Shown here: one piece after another, positions 1 to 12,004 of the stretch
Position numbering within the stretch: position 1 is the stretch's first letter
Layout of the letters: each line of letters begins with the position of its first letter
NCBI RefSeq assembly: GCF_036370855.1
Contig: NC_088099.1
Location: 148,571,517 to 148,635,516, forward strand
DNA length: 64,000 bases
Source: Dromaius novaehollandiae
Lineage: Eukaryota; Chordata; Aves; Casuariiformes; Dromaiidae
Direction: 5' to 3'
Notes under the pieces: model-generated
Database searches by the model: none
Told to the model about the DNA's origin: nothing
What the model saw: the letters and a program-made list of their open reading frames with translations, nothing else
Translations under genes and position numbers: made by a program

Positions 1-1505
1 TACTGCCCAGACAGATTATTGCATAGTGTAGGCAGTGTTTACATGCTGCAGTATTTACGTGCTGTTTAATAAAGGAGTATTTTTTTTCTTTGATTTGCTT
101 TGGATAACTTGCCATACATACAGTAAGGACTCTGTTAAAGTTGCCATATTGTTTCATGTAAACATTTGAAATTTCTAAAAGTTTGAATGTATGATTGAGT
201 CACTGGAGTTTGCTCACCGGGGAGCAGGTGAGCATCAGCAACTGTCTGGGTGGCCTTCGCTCAGACCAGCTTAGTGCTCTTGTGTCGATACTTTAGTGGG
301 GTTTGCTTCTGGCTACGTGTGAATTTTGAACGGTTAGTTGCATCAGTTGAGCTATAAAGGGAGCTTGCTGACCTGCAGTTGTGTTGTGTGCCTGAGCACA
401 GAGGCAATTGGTTGTGTGGGCACTGGATACTGTGGTGTAGGTCTTTGGAACAGTCTTCAGAAATGAACACTAACGAACTTTATAACAATGTTAGTTTTTA
501 ATGTTGGTCACAGGTTAAGTTTTATCTTATAATTGTAGAGAATCTCTTTGATTCTTCCTCTTTACAGTATCAGAGAGGAAATACTATCTAAAGGACCTGA
601 CCATACTGAGGGTCTGAAATGGCTGCCAGGATCGTGTCATGGGTTTTGTTAGGGTCTAAGAAAGTTTTCTTGGTGTAACTTATTGTCAGGATTATAAAGG
701 AAAACAAATCTGTACATTTAACTAATTTTTTTTTGAGATTAACTATGCATACTTAAAGATTTTTTTTCTTTTTGAGAAAGTCTTCTAATAGCATTGTTGA
801 TCCTGTAGCATATTTAAACCAGTTAGGTTAATAACCAGTTCAGACCTATTTTGTCAGATAAATTATATTTCCAGTGGCATAGGCAAGGAGATTTCTTGAC
901 AAAGCTCCATAGGAATAATTATATAACCCATTTTCTTCAAGTATAGGTGTACCTTGCTTAGCTAGCATGACAGAGAATGTGGGTAGATGATTCAAAATCT
1001 ACGGAGTGCGTAAAGCTGATCTGATTGTTTCAGCCAGTGAAAGTAATGTAGGAAATGTAAACTTGGTTTTAAACTGTGGGAGGAAAGGCACTTGCAGAAT
1101 GCTTTCCTGTCCTAGTAAAGAAATGTCCTTTTGGGCATATGTGCATTTAACATATGAAACTGAAAATGCTACTATTTATATTTGGAAGCTTTTATAGCAC
1201 TTTCGGAACAGGAAAGGACTTCAAAAGTTGTAGACATGGACAAAGCTTTTGCTGCCTGTGTAAGGTAAAAACATGTGAGCAAATAACTGTGTCTTTTAGT
1301 AGGAAAAAAAAAAGCTAAGATGTGCCTAAACCCATATAATTTTAAAAATACAGTGCGGTCAGTTTTGTTACTGTCTAAATATTTATATTTATTTGAAAAT
1401 GCCTAATCCATTGGAAGGAGTAGGAAGCAGTCTTATGTAATTATGACAATTGTACTTAATTCCATATATATATTTTTTTCTTTTTAACAATATTTTGTCA
1501 TACAG
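1..1505 (+). other. NBN intron upstream of the first visible exon
   Basis: AT-rich intronic sequence ending in a polypyrimidine tract and CAG acceptor at 1503-1505. No NBN exon was recognised between 1 and 1505. The short ORFs here (261-470 minus, 1006-1197 plus) have no recognisable content. Confidence 0.75.
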
Positions 1506-1577
1506 AAAGAAGATGAACTTGGATCAGTTCCAATTTCAGAAAAGAAAACTGAGTTCAAGCAAGAGTTGCCAGTCTTG
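1506..1577 (+). CDS. NBN: NBN exon (human exon 12 equivalent)
   Basis: The exon is 72 nt, 24 codons, phase 0 at both ends. It reads [14 protein letters not shown] and then [10 protein letters not shown]. It is flanked by a TACAG acceptor and a gtaaga donor. This part of nibrin is a poorly conserved, charged linker, so the call rests on position, matching phase and splice sites more than on residue identity. Confidence 0.8.
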
Positions 1578-4500
1578 GTAAGAAACTGATCAGTTGTAAC
1601 TTTAAACAGCTTTGAGAAGTGTTAACAAAACACATTAAATTTTGCTTTTAAAAGCATAATATTTGGGGATGCTATTTCAGGGTAAAGGAGGATCTAAAGA
1701 TCACATTCCTTGAAATAAACCTTTGTAAATTTGAATAGTACAGTCTAACTTCTTAGCTGTCTAAGACGCAGAGAACTGTAGTTCATCTACACATCCATGT
1801 GATGATATTCATTATGGAGAGTTAAGATGACTGAAACTCCAGAAACCTAATGTAATCTTATTATCCGTTCAGTGTAGTTAATACTGGTACTGGTATTTTT
1901 GTTAGGTAACTACTTAAAGACCAGACAAGAATGGGATCTTCTTGTCTGCTCTATAGAGATCACAACTAGAATGGAAGAGATGGACCGCTGGGAAAATGTA
2001 TATAACATACACTCATTAACAGTAAATAGCTGGCTAACTGTATGTTACAGGTGAGATGACTAAGAGAGGATGGAGGAGGAAAGGAGGGAAGCATAGCTGG
2101 GAATGACAGGTGAGGTGAAACAAAACTGAAATGGAAAGGTTTTGAAAGGAGAAGAGACTGGCCAGTCAACAAGGGGCAGGATAAACTCTGTTCGTGTGTG
2201 TAAAGAGAACAACCCAGGAAGGGGAAATGCTGTGCAGGTATTCCGAAGTGCAGTCAGCTCGGATTAAGGGACCATTAGTTTGCACTTTACTGTTACCTAG
2301 CTGTACTGCTTCTGTGCTGGAACTGTTTTAAGTAAAAGATAGTTTAACTGCAGTTGTGTTGCAGTACTTGTCCTCTACCACCCCACATAGATCTAGCCTC
2401 AGACAGCAAAATGGTTGTACATACTGGCTGACCTGCAAGCATTCCCATGCCACATGCAACTGCTCCATTGATCAGATCCAGCTTAATAGGCAAAAAGTTG
2501 TTTAGATGGTACTAAATTTTACATATATTACAAGGCTATACTTCAGTATACTGTTGTATATTATAACACTATACTATAATTTATAGTCTAAATGATAAAT
2601 CTTTAGTCTAGATGATAAATCTCTAGTCTAGAATTGAGCTGAAGATGTTCAACCTTGTCTTCCTTAGAGTCAAATGGAGTTTCCAGTTAAGTAAGCAATC
2701 CTGATGTAACTAGTCCAAAGTAGGAGGCAGAGTGAGGGGAAAGAAGAGAGAAGTAACTCTTGGATAACAGCTTAATTGCATATAAAGGTGTGGCTTTTTT
2801 ACATGGAGTTTTATGTTGATGCAAAATCCTACTTAAATGAGGAACCTTGACAGTGTGATTATTACTGTGGTTTTTAATAATCTAGTTTTTTCAACCAGTG
2901 TATAGAGGAGAGAAATAAATTCACTGAGCTCCCAGCACTAATGGTAGTATAAAAGGAGGCCTAGAAGTACATCCATCTTCTGCACTTCTAGCATTGTTGC
3001 TGCTTCCCCATGCCCTTCTGTAATTCTCATTTTTTACCTCAGCTATGCTCACTGTCATTTCTCTCTTCTAAAGTTTATACTGTTAGAATTTAAACTTTTT
3101 TTTTCTTCCCACACAAGAACCATAACAAACTTCAAGATGACTCCAGTAACCTTCCTAGCAGGCTTCTCTTGACTGAGTTTAGATCACTGGTTGTCAGCCA
3201 TCCAAGACCAAACAGTCAGCTGTTTGCAAATACAGGTTACGGGGGACAGAAAAATTTCAAGGTGTTCAAAAAGGTTCGTGCATATTTGAAATGGTCACAA
3301 GGTGGCACTGTTTTAAATATTTTAAAGTACTATCTTAATATTGTAGAAATTAATTATGAAAAGTTTTAAAACTTTGATAGTAAGTATAGAAAAAAGCAAT
3401 TTAAATAGCATGTTATATTATGAGCCAATATTTTGCTAACTGAGTAGAAGAGTACTGGGCTGACAAAAGCTTACCTCATGTTAGATTATTCGGATGCTTG
3501 TGCTCTCTTATTCCAAGTTTGTCATTTGAGATAAGTCCTTAAGTGGTGCATGCCATAATCTAAGCTAGAATCATAGCTTCAGGTTGTGCCCCCAAAAGCT
3601 CACTGTTTTATTTTGCAGAAGACCTACATGGAGCATATGATGAATCAGTGTCTTGCATTTTATCTGATGCAGGACTATCTAATTTATCTAATTTTATCTA
3701 ACACTATATTTTTAAATATTACTAAAAATGGCACCTGATGAAAGCAAGATTATTGCTTGCTTGGCTCTTGGAGCTAACTTTAAGAAAATCCTTTGGTGGT
3801 CAGTGTAAAAAATATCACTTAAGCTCATATTAAAAAAATAATATAGTATGGTATAAGATTACTAAAAATGTATTTCAATAAAAAAATTCAGAGAATGTTA
3901 GTCAAATAGTGCAACTTTCTAGCAGTATGCTGTCACTTTCCAGTGACACTTTAAACTTCTGAATAAACCTTAATAATAATTTCTTTCCCACCTTTTTGTT
4001 ACTTATGAGGTTACTCTTCCATCTGGAGGTAAAATAGAATCTATTAGTAAATATCAATTTCTAATGTTTTTGAACTTCATTTAATATACTACTGTATTTA
4101 TTTAGCAAATGTAATTTGTCAGGTTTTTTTTTTAAGGAGGCAGTTAATAGCTTTCTGTAGATACTTTTTTTTTTTTTTTTTACTTCAGTCTTATTTAAAT
4201 ACCATGTCTGATGAATTTTATTCAAAGAAAGAAATACTTCCTTTCATGATATCTTAGTAGACTTTCTGAATTTATTAAAACAGACCTTTTACTTGCAATG
4301 TGCTTGCCTTGCATTGTAATTGTAAGCATTTATTGCCAAACAGGTAGCTTATCCAGGGGCAGGACAACTTCCATACATTATTGGAGGATCAGATTTGATT
4401 GCTCACCATGCTAAAAAGAATTCAGAGTTGGAAGACTGGTTAAAGCAAGAAATGGAGGTAAGGAATTCTTTCTGAAAGATGAACAAAACAAAACTTGACT

Positions 4501-7500
4501 CCTGTCAAGTGGTTGCACCAACCTGTGGTCATTTCTGAAATATGCTTGAAAAAACAAAAAACATACTTCTGGTGAAAACTCACAGCTTTTCAACTAATAG
4601 ATTAGTTTGTATAACAGTGGCCAAATTTGAGTAGTGAAATATATTATGCATCATGAATATGCAGTAAATGGAGTAGATGGAAATAAGTTATTTCTAGAGG
4701 AAAAACTGTGTTAGTACTGGACTATATTGCTGTTCGGTATTGTTCATTAGCCTCATCATTAATGTCAAATATTGAATATTCTTATTTTGTCAGGAACAGA
4801 ATCGACATGCAAGAGAAGAATCACTTGCTGATGATCTCTTCAGGTAAGAGTTTTGTTTGTAGTTAGAAGAAGTGCATGTTTTACATCACTTCTTTGAACA
4901 AATTCTAGTTTTGTAATAGAATACTGTGACTGTTATTTTCAAAATTCCTTGTATTCCCATGTCTTGAATATACTCCACCTGACTTTTATTTTCTGTTTTT
5001 TATGCCTTAAATTTCCAGTTTCATTCAGGCTTGTTACAGTTTCTAAAGAGAATGTTCTCAAACAAAATGTTGCTATGTCCTGTCTCATATGCACGAGCTT
5101 GATTGTTCACATAAGCTGGACAAGACTCCAGGGCCAGGTTTTCTGCCATCAGTATTTGCCAGAGCTTGATGAAGTGGTTTGATGTTACAGCTAAGTTAGT
5201 TTCCTGAACTTCTAATCTGAACTCCCGGCAAAAAGTTTTGGGGCCTGACACTTCCTTCATGCTGGCCATGGCACTTGTCTGTCCCTCTACTGAGTCACTT
5301 GAGGGAGCTAAAGCAACAGCAAAATAGTTCTATGAAAACATTATTGGCAAGACTGCTTTCTTTTCTGTTAAGGTCTCTGACTGAGCTAATGACTCCCATT
5401 TCTAGAATTTAAAACAAAGCTTTAAAAAATCTTAAATCCCTCAATATAGCCCCTATGTGACCCTGATCTTAGAGTCCTTCCTAAACTGCTTTCAAAGCCA
5501 TTCACAATAAAAGAGATCCTGTCTGTTTTCTGTGTTCCCGGAATGCCTTATTATCTTTCCAGTCTTCAGACTTAGGAAAGGTGGCGTTTTTACATTCATC
5601 ATGCTATGTTTAGCAGTTTGGTTTTCTCCTGACAGAGTATTAGAGTAAGTCATCAATCCTGTCGTAGTCAGTACTTATGTCACAGGAGTGAGAATGTGGT
5701 GGGTTTTTTTTTGTTTTTTTTGGTTTTTTCTGGTAGATCCAAGTTCCCCTTGAGATACTGCTGTTTGCCATAATTCTTTACATTATTCATCTCTAAAATA
5801 TAGTCTGTTTCACCAGTTTTCTTTCAGTGATCCACACTTCAGTTGTATACCACTTTCCCTAATCTCTCTTTCACCCTGAATAATCTTACTCAGTTGATTT
5901 CTTGTCCAGTTACTTTGAACTGTAATCCTGTTTTAATGATTTACCACCACTCTCTAATTAAGAGAATATTCTAAGCTAAGTTTGCCCCTTTATCAAGCTT
6001 TTACCTCTGAAGTACAGCATTTAAATATATGACAGTTAGAAAACATTTATAAAAACATTGTGCAGCTTGATTGTAGTGCAAGGCTAGGATTTTAACTAGT
6101 TCAAAATATTTTGATTAGTTCTAGTCTTTCAAAACACAGCAGTGGAAACTCAAGTAAATCACACACATTCATGCTTAGAAAAGCTTTTTACCTCAACTCC
6201 AATTTGTTCAGGATGGTTATACATACAGAAGTTTCCACAGCCAAAAACATTAAAACACGCAGATAATATTCAGCAGATTGTAACCAAATTTTGTCCTTAA
6301 TCCTGAGTGATGTCACTTGGCATAATGCTAGCTTAACGGTCACAATTTCCCATGAAAACTGCATTTGAAGATGAACCCAAAAACACTTGTGCAGCACTCA
6401 GAGGTAAAGATGAGCTGGGAAGAAAAGCTGTACCCTCAGTTGCTGCCTCAGTACATGCTAGGATAGAGGAGGATGGGAAGGCATATCATGCTTTCTTTTA
6501 AGACTATAGAGCAAATGGGTTCTGCTCAGTAATGGCCCTTTGTATTCATCATTCCCTGTTCATAGCAAGCTTTTTTGTTTCTCTGTGCATTCGGTCACAG
6601 TAATGGAATCTTTGTGCTCCTCTTCCCCTTTCAGGCCATAGACAACGTACAGTTTCCTTTCTCACATAATGTTGTTTGATTTCTTTCTGTCTGGAACACA
6701 TCATCCAGGATTCATTTCACAAGGAGAATGGTTGATGGGGGTGTGATGGGGGCTTACAGAGAATGATGTTCAGGACTGCCAGTGTCTGCTTCTCCAGAGA
6801 CAGTTGCAGACCAGGTTGAAGCCGTGGGTGCACTGATGGCAGGGTTCCATGTACCATGCCCTTCTCCCTTCTGTTTATCTGATTTTATTATTACTATTAT
6901 TTCCTCTCCTCTCTCCACAGAAGTACAATTTGGTGTCTAGGACATTTTTTTAAATGTTAGAACTGACTTGTTAGAAAGCTTTAGCAATAAAGTCAAATAA
7001 ATGCTATCAGACTGAGTATAAGGATGTTGTTTTGGTTAGGAAGAGATTTAACTTTCCTTAGTTCTTATATGCGAAGAAACAAGCCACCAGTGTGTGACTT
7101 TCCAGCATGTTAGTCAAACACATAGGAATTCCAAAATGCATATTTCAGTAGAAAAATGTGTATGGTGAAGAAGGATGCATTTGTCAAAATCACTATCAAA
7201 GAGACATGATACAATATATATCAACGTCTGTAAGAACCAGTCAGAAAATTGTAGTGCACTAATAGCTTGTAGTTAATGATAGAGCATTGCTTTCAAAGGA
7301 TACATATTTCAGTTCTACCAGAAGCGTAAGAGTTGCATAGCAACAGCAGTGACTTCTAATACCTTTCTACTTAAGTAGTGATGGTGATTTGGCTCACAAG
7401 TTACAACATTTTCCCATCTAAGCAGAAAAAGGTTTGATGAATGAGATCAGAATTTGTGGAAGTAAAACTACCTGATCATTCAGTTGTGTGTGTAACGTAT

Positions 7501-8184
7501 TCATGTGTGAATACAAAGCACATCAGCTTCTCAAAGAAGTGACACAGGATTTGGAGGAAGGGGGCAGGGGAGAGTGGAGTGATGCACAAATATATAGAGA
7601 GAAGGCCAAGGGATAGCAGTGTAGATTCAGATTCTAAACGTGCTGCAGTAAATCAGATAAACATGCAGTATCCAGAAAGTATATATAAATAACTAAAAAG
7701 CAATTGGAAACTATGTTAAAGGAGAAAGAAGGGCAAGGAAATGCTTTATAGTAAAAGGAGTAGAAGGCAGCAGAAGCATTTTCTGCATGAGTCATGGCCA
7801 AATGTTGTACACCACTGTGAGTAATTCCTTTGCTGCCCCCCCACCCCCTCTTTTTTTTCCTCTCGTTTCTTAAATGAGGAACTTGTATTGAGACATTGCA
7901 AGCTTTGAGAAGTTTGTTCATGCATCAAGTAGATTTTAAGTAACTAGGAAGTTGATGGCACAGGTTCTAGCTTCTGCATTCTTCAGTCAAAGGGCAGCTA
8001 CTGCAGTTAATCAAAGGCATGCAATCCAGGAAAGAATTGAACACCATCCAATCCTTTTTTGTGAATACATAATAAAACTACTTATATCACATTCTTAACT
8101 TTGAATATCATGGGAGGTTTGCTTATTTATGACAAATTTTCTTTTTCTTACAGATACGATCCTAATGTGAAAAGGAGAAGATAA
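1506..8184 (+). CDS. NBN: NBN (nibrin), C-terminal part: last five coding exons, gene continues off the left edge
   Basis: Nibrin is the regulatory subunit of the nuclear MRE11-RAD50-NBN complex, which senses DNA double-strand breaks and recruits ATM. Five exons joined by GT-AG introns give an open 140-residue C-terminus: 1506-1577, 3118-3273, 4344-4457, 4794-4843 and 8154-8184. Exon lengths (72, 156, 114, 50 and 31 nt) keep one frame to the TAA at 8182-8184. The product holds the conserved block [10 protein letters not shown], the basic MRE11-binding motif NFKVFKK followed by YPGAG and [15 protein letters not shown], the acidic ATM-binding motif EESLADDL, and the terminal [11 protein letters not shown]. 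These match vertebrate NBN closely and correspond to human exons 12-16. The FHA and BRCT domains and the large central exon must lie left of position 1. OSGIN2 converges from the other side, as in human. Identification is from remembered family sequence, not a search. Confidence 0.96.
2584..2632. repeat. Short tandem repeat, 20-bp unit, about 2.4 copies
   Basis: Two adjacent near-identical 20-mers built on TAGTCTARATGATAAATCT at 2584-2603 and 2604-2623 are followed by a partial third copy to 2632. It lies inside an NBN intron, with no evident function. Confidence 0.85.
3118..3273 (+). CDS. NBN: NBN exon with the MRE11-binding basic motif
   Basis: The exon is 156 nt, 52 codons, phase 0. It encodes [19 protein letters not shown], then RSLVV and, at its end, KNFKVFKK. 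The (K)NFKxFKK motif is the start of the conserved MRE11-interaction region of nibrin. The acceptor is ACAAG at 3113-3117. The donor is AAG|gttcgt, a GT donor with T rather than A/G at +3. The open frame continues past the donor to a stop at about 3369, so intron retention would add residues before terminating. Confidence 0.95.
4344..4457 (+). CDS. NBN: NBN exon, conserved YPGAG / [12 protein letters not shown] segment
   Basis: The exon is 114 nt, 38 codons, phase 0. It reads [19 protein letters not shown], then [19 protein letters not shown]. This is the most conserved stretch of the nibrin C-terminus outside the ATM motif. Splice sites are CAAACAG and gtaagg, both good. Confidence 0.97.
4794..4843 (+). 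CDS. NBN: NBN exon with the ATM-binding motif
   Basis: The exon is 50 nt and encodes [16 protein letters not shown] plus two bases of an Arg codon. EESLADDL fits the EExxxDDL motif that recruits ATM and related kinases. The acceptor is GTCAG and the donor CAG|gtaaga. The following intron, 4844-8153, is the largest in the visible part of the gene. Confidence 0.96.
4844..8153 (+). other. Large last intron of NBN
   Basis: This is 3.3 kb of AT-rich sequence bounded by gtaaga and TTACAG. Short ORFs within it (4949-5182 plus, 5021-5269 minus, 6188-6397 minus, 7634-7921 minus) show no recognisable domain. I saw no RNA gene or clear mobile element. Confidence 0.7.
8154..8184 (+). CDS. NBN: NBN last coding exon
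   Basis: The coding part is 31 nt. It completes the split Arg codon and encodes YDPNVKRRR and TAA at 8182-8184. The FRY to KRRR end matches the human protein terminus. The acceptor is TTCTTACAG. Confidence 0.96.
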
Positions 8185-8331
8185 TTTGTGACCTGAATTT
8201 ACAGTACTTCTCTAGCAAAATGTGCTTTCTGCTCCTTATAAATGTTTGCTGATTGCAGTGTGTGACATATGCATATACATGACCATTTGAACTACATATT
8301 ATTGTAAGACTTGTTTTTAAGTCTTCCTTTT

Positions 8332-8337
8332 ATTAAA
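8332..8337 (+). terminator. Candidate NBN polyadenylation signal (ATTAAA)
   Basis: This is the first poly(A)-signal-like hexamer after the stop, about 150 nt downstream, and is followed by an A-rich stretch. Alternative AATAAA hexamers at 8657-8662 and 9041-9046 could give longer 3'UTRs of about 0.5 and 0.87 kb. The sequence alone does not decide which is used. Confidence 0.5.
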
Positions 8338-10152
8338 GGAAAAAAAACCAGTTTCTTTCACTGTTTGGTACTATGGATTAGGCATGTTTTCAAGACTTTA
8401 AAATTTTTGCTTCAAAGTAATGAAAACTTCAGTAAAATACCATAGGTATTTAAGATGTTGTTTCAGACGGTTTCTTTCTAGTATTTACTTTAATTCTGTT
8501 ATTTTGGGGGGGAGGAGAAACTAGCATCAGGCTTTTTTTTCTTAATTTTTAATTAATTTTTTTTTAAGTTCTTGTTAAATAGATTTTTCTTCTTTTTTTC
8601 ATATTGTCACTGTATTGTTCCGACATGGGGATTTTTGAAGACTTACACAAAACTTTAATAAACTTGTGTCTGAGTAGACAGAAAACATTTAATGAGCTTA
8701 AACTTCTTCCCATTTTTGAAGTTGGTGACATTAAGTTACTAGCTAGCCACCAATTTTGTGTGATTACAGATATTGAAACAAATGCTTTAATTTTAAAAAC
8801 TCGGTCACTTTTGTCCCATTATCACTCTTTAAATTTCCAGTATTTGTTTCAACAGTCTACAGTTAAATCAAACATTCTTGTAAACTTAGAAAAAAGATAC
8901 TGTGCCTCTTTAAAATTTTGCAGCAGTAACAAACAGCTTAATTTTAGTTTCCTGGGAAGAGAGAGGTAAGTGCAGTTTCTTTGAACGTTTTCTTTCATGT
9001 GCAAGTAGAAAAGAGCACTGTTTGAAAATAATTGTTTAAGAATAAAAGATATACAAGGGAAGCCCAGAAGCTACAAGATGACAACCATAAGATTTTTGTA
9101 TTATTTACCTACTTGATACCTGTAGTATTGAGTGAGAAACAGATACCCTTATACATTCCTCAGAAGTGAGAGTTCTGATATGGCAGTGTCTTATATACTG
9201 TCACTAGTTTTCATTTGTAATGGGCCTCAAATTAGAAGGGAGGAAGTTTGATGGAAGGATTTGATAGTTTCCAGGAGCCAAATTAAAAGAGCAGAATAAA
9301 ACAGTAGTTAAGGGACTCTGACATTTGTCTACCGCTAACTCATAAGCATAAAGTGTCTTTCTTTCCACCTGAGGGGCATGCCCACCACTGCCAGGTGACA
9401 ACTCCTGGCTTTACAGACAAAACTGCAGACTCTTGTACTGTTCTGCCTTCCTCACTAATCAAAAAACCTTTATTTGCAGTTCAGTGAGTCTTAAACTGAA
9501 AATAAGCATGTGTCAGGTTAAGAGCCATGAACCAATCCCCTCTTTGACTGATACTGGCAACAATTATTATTTATTTTCGATAAGGAAGTAGAGAATTTAG
9601 CTTTCTTAAAATTAACCCTCTGTTCCTCTGTCAGTAGGAAATGGCTATGCAAATACTCTTGCTAGAGACTTGTCCCTGTTTTGGGTTTTTTTGTTTGTTT
9701 GTTTTGTTTAGGTTTTTTTAGGCTTAGAAGAGGTCCCTCCCTTCTCCCTTTAAACTGGCTCTTTGAGGTAAGCAAGAAAAGTTTCCCGTGAAAAGGAAGT
9801 AAGGATTCACTCTACCTAACTTAAACTCTAGGACGGGGAATGGCAGGGAAGCCAAATGATTCTGTTCACCATTGGAAATAATGTCTGTTATCCAGTGTTG
9901 AAGACTTAGGCAAAGAAAGGCTCACAGAAGCCTACTTCTGAAAAGGAGAAAAGGAAGTTAAGTGAGCTTCTTTAGCATGATTTCAGAAGGATTGTCTTTA
10001 AGAATAGGGAGCCCATGGAGAAACACTTAAATGCAGCTGACCTGTGATCATGGCAGCATTCTCTGTGGTTCCTAATGTAGAGCAAATACTATTGTTTCTG
10101 CAAAAGCCGATCTTGGAGTTGAAGGCGGGGGGAGGTGTCTCTTGTTTAAGCT

Positions 10153-10210
10153 CAGCTTAAATCAATTTGTTTAAATATTTGCAGCTTTAAATCAATTTGT
10201 TTAAATAGCC
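10153..10210. repeat. 29-bp tandem duplication
   Basis: Two adjacent copies at 10153-10181 and 10182-10210 share AAATCAATTTGTTTAAATA, differing by a few bases near their ends. A third partial ATTTGTTTAAA follows directly. Confidence 0.85.
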
Positions 10211-10449
10211 ATTTGTTTAAAACTACTTCCAGGCCAGAGTCTTAATGAGCTGTTGCACTCTGATTTGGAATTTTGAATGTTTTGATCCTCTTTCTCTCAT
10301 ATACCTGTATTTTTTGCAATCACCATATAAAGATCTGTCCCTCAAACCAGTGCCATCATTTCTATCAATAGTGAAAGCTGCCCCTTTTTTGGTTAGGAGA
10401 GGTTCATTCTAATGACCCGAGAGCTTGAAATTTGAAGGGTTCACCTGAA

Positions 10450-12004
10450 GTGCAGTGAAAAGAGCATTCCAGGCTTTCTGCTCCCTGTACGAAGCCATCA
10501 CATACAGACAAAGATGGACAGCAGCTCCGTCACATCGTGTCTCAAGATGCAGGATGGTAGGATTGCCTTCCCTATGTGCAGCAGTAACCTTGTTGATGTG
10601 AGGGAGTTTGAGTACTTATTACCAAAGCCATGGCTACCATCTCTGGCCAGGGCTCACAACATGCAAGCAAGATGAGCTGAGCTCTTTCAAGCCATCAGGT
10701 CATGGATCAGAACTGAAGAACAACATTCTCAGATCCATATATGCCTGGACAGCAGATAGCCTGATGTCAGCCTTGCTGTCATGTCTCAAACACAAAATAG
10801 TCCTCTTAGCCAGTCTTGGCCTCAGGTCTTTCTTAGCATATCCTTGATCACTTGTCCAGAATGATCCACAAAGCATGAGATGGTACCTCTGAGTTCACCA
10901 ATAGCCACAAAGGTGTTTTGGTATTCACTTCTAACTTTTAGCACAGATTCTTGGAATCCTGTCTCTAATTTTGGACCTTCTCATATTTGGTATAGGTTAA
11001 GTGATTCACTCTACCTTCAGTTCACAGGAGTTCTCAGCTTCAGCTGAGCATCAGCATAGATGGGTCTCAGGGCAAGGGTACTTGTTCAAGATTTGACCCT
11101 TTGAGCTTGTTTTCTTGAGCTGTTGATGAATTTGCTGGAGGAGATGTACAGACTGCTGTTTATTGCACCCTCAGGTGAGTTTTTCTACTGTCACAGGAGA
11201 ATCTGTTTTCCTACTGAAGAACCACTGTTTTAACTGGACAGCCTTTTGTAGACTGCTGATGATGGTCTTTTTGAGGGTATCATTAAACTCAAGCAAATAG
11301 CTTGGATAGCAGACTATCAATGGCCAAGATCCTTCATGAAGGTCACATTTACAGTTGTGAAAAGCAAAGAGAACTTGCCATTTCACCTTAGAAACTCCCA
11401 ACAGATATCTTAGAGTGTATGGTCCTAGTGCAAGGAAGTAGTTCTTTCTTTGCTATGCTGTGTGCATTCTGTTAGAGTTTCAGCAGCCTTGGTGGTATCT
11501 CTGAGACTGCTCATGTCACACCATTTCTGACTCTTCAAATCCAGGTCCCCCGTCTATGGAGCTTGCAGCTTTAATAATTTTTCTTTTTAGTTATTTAGTG
11601 TTTTAGTACTGATGGAATCACCTATCATGTGACTGGGTGAGCAGCCACAGACAAGCACTTGGAGGTTTCCTCAAAACTCTTGAGATGCATTCTCTGTATC
11701 AGCAGTTTTACCATAATCTTCAGCTTCCTTTGAAGTTGTTCATAGGCACCTATGTGAGCTGAAGGGGGAGGGCCTGTGGGCATTTTTACAGTACTGCTAA
11801 GAAAAAAAAAAAAAACTTCATTTAGATGAAGGTACATCCAGTATATGTTCTTGCTTTAGATCCAACCTGAGGCTGCCTCCCAGATAGTGATTTGGTTTGT
11901 AATGCAGTTGTCTGTTGTCTGGCTGATGAGAAGCCTGCAGACTTGGTGACCCTGAGCCTTTTTTGCACACTTGCTATTTCAACATGACTTGCATCAAAAG
12001 ACAA
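10450..12004 (-). pseudogene. Possible decayed retrocopy or retroelement of unidentified origin
   Basis: Read on the minus strand, this block contains several protein-like open segments in different frames, in one consistent direction and separated by stops or frame changes. Segments lie at 11822-12004 (residues such as SFDASHVEIASVQKRLRV), 11625-11837 (AHIGAYEQLQRKLKIMVKLL), 11171-11401 (TIISSLQKAVQLKQWFF) and 10822-10980 (52 codons with TFVAIGELRGTISCFVDHS). No splice-bounded exon structure is evident. This pattern fits an old intronless copy of an mRNA or a retroelement body with accumulated frameshifts. I could not assign a parent gene. Chance alignment of ORFs remains possible. Confidence 0.3.
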
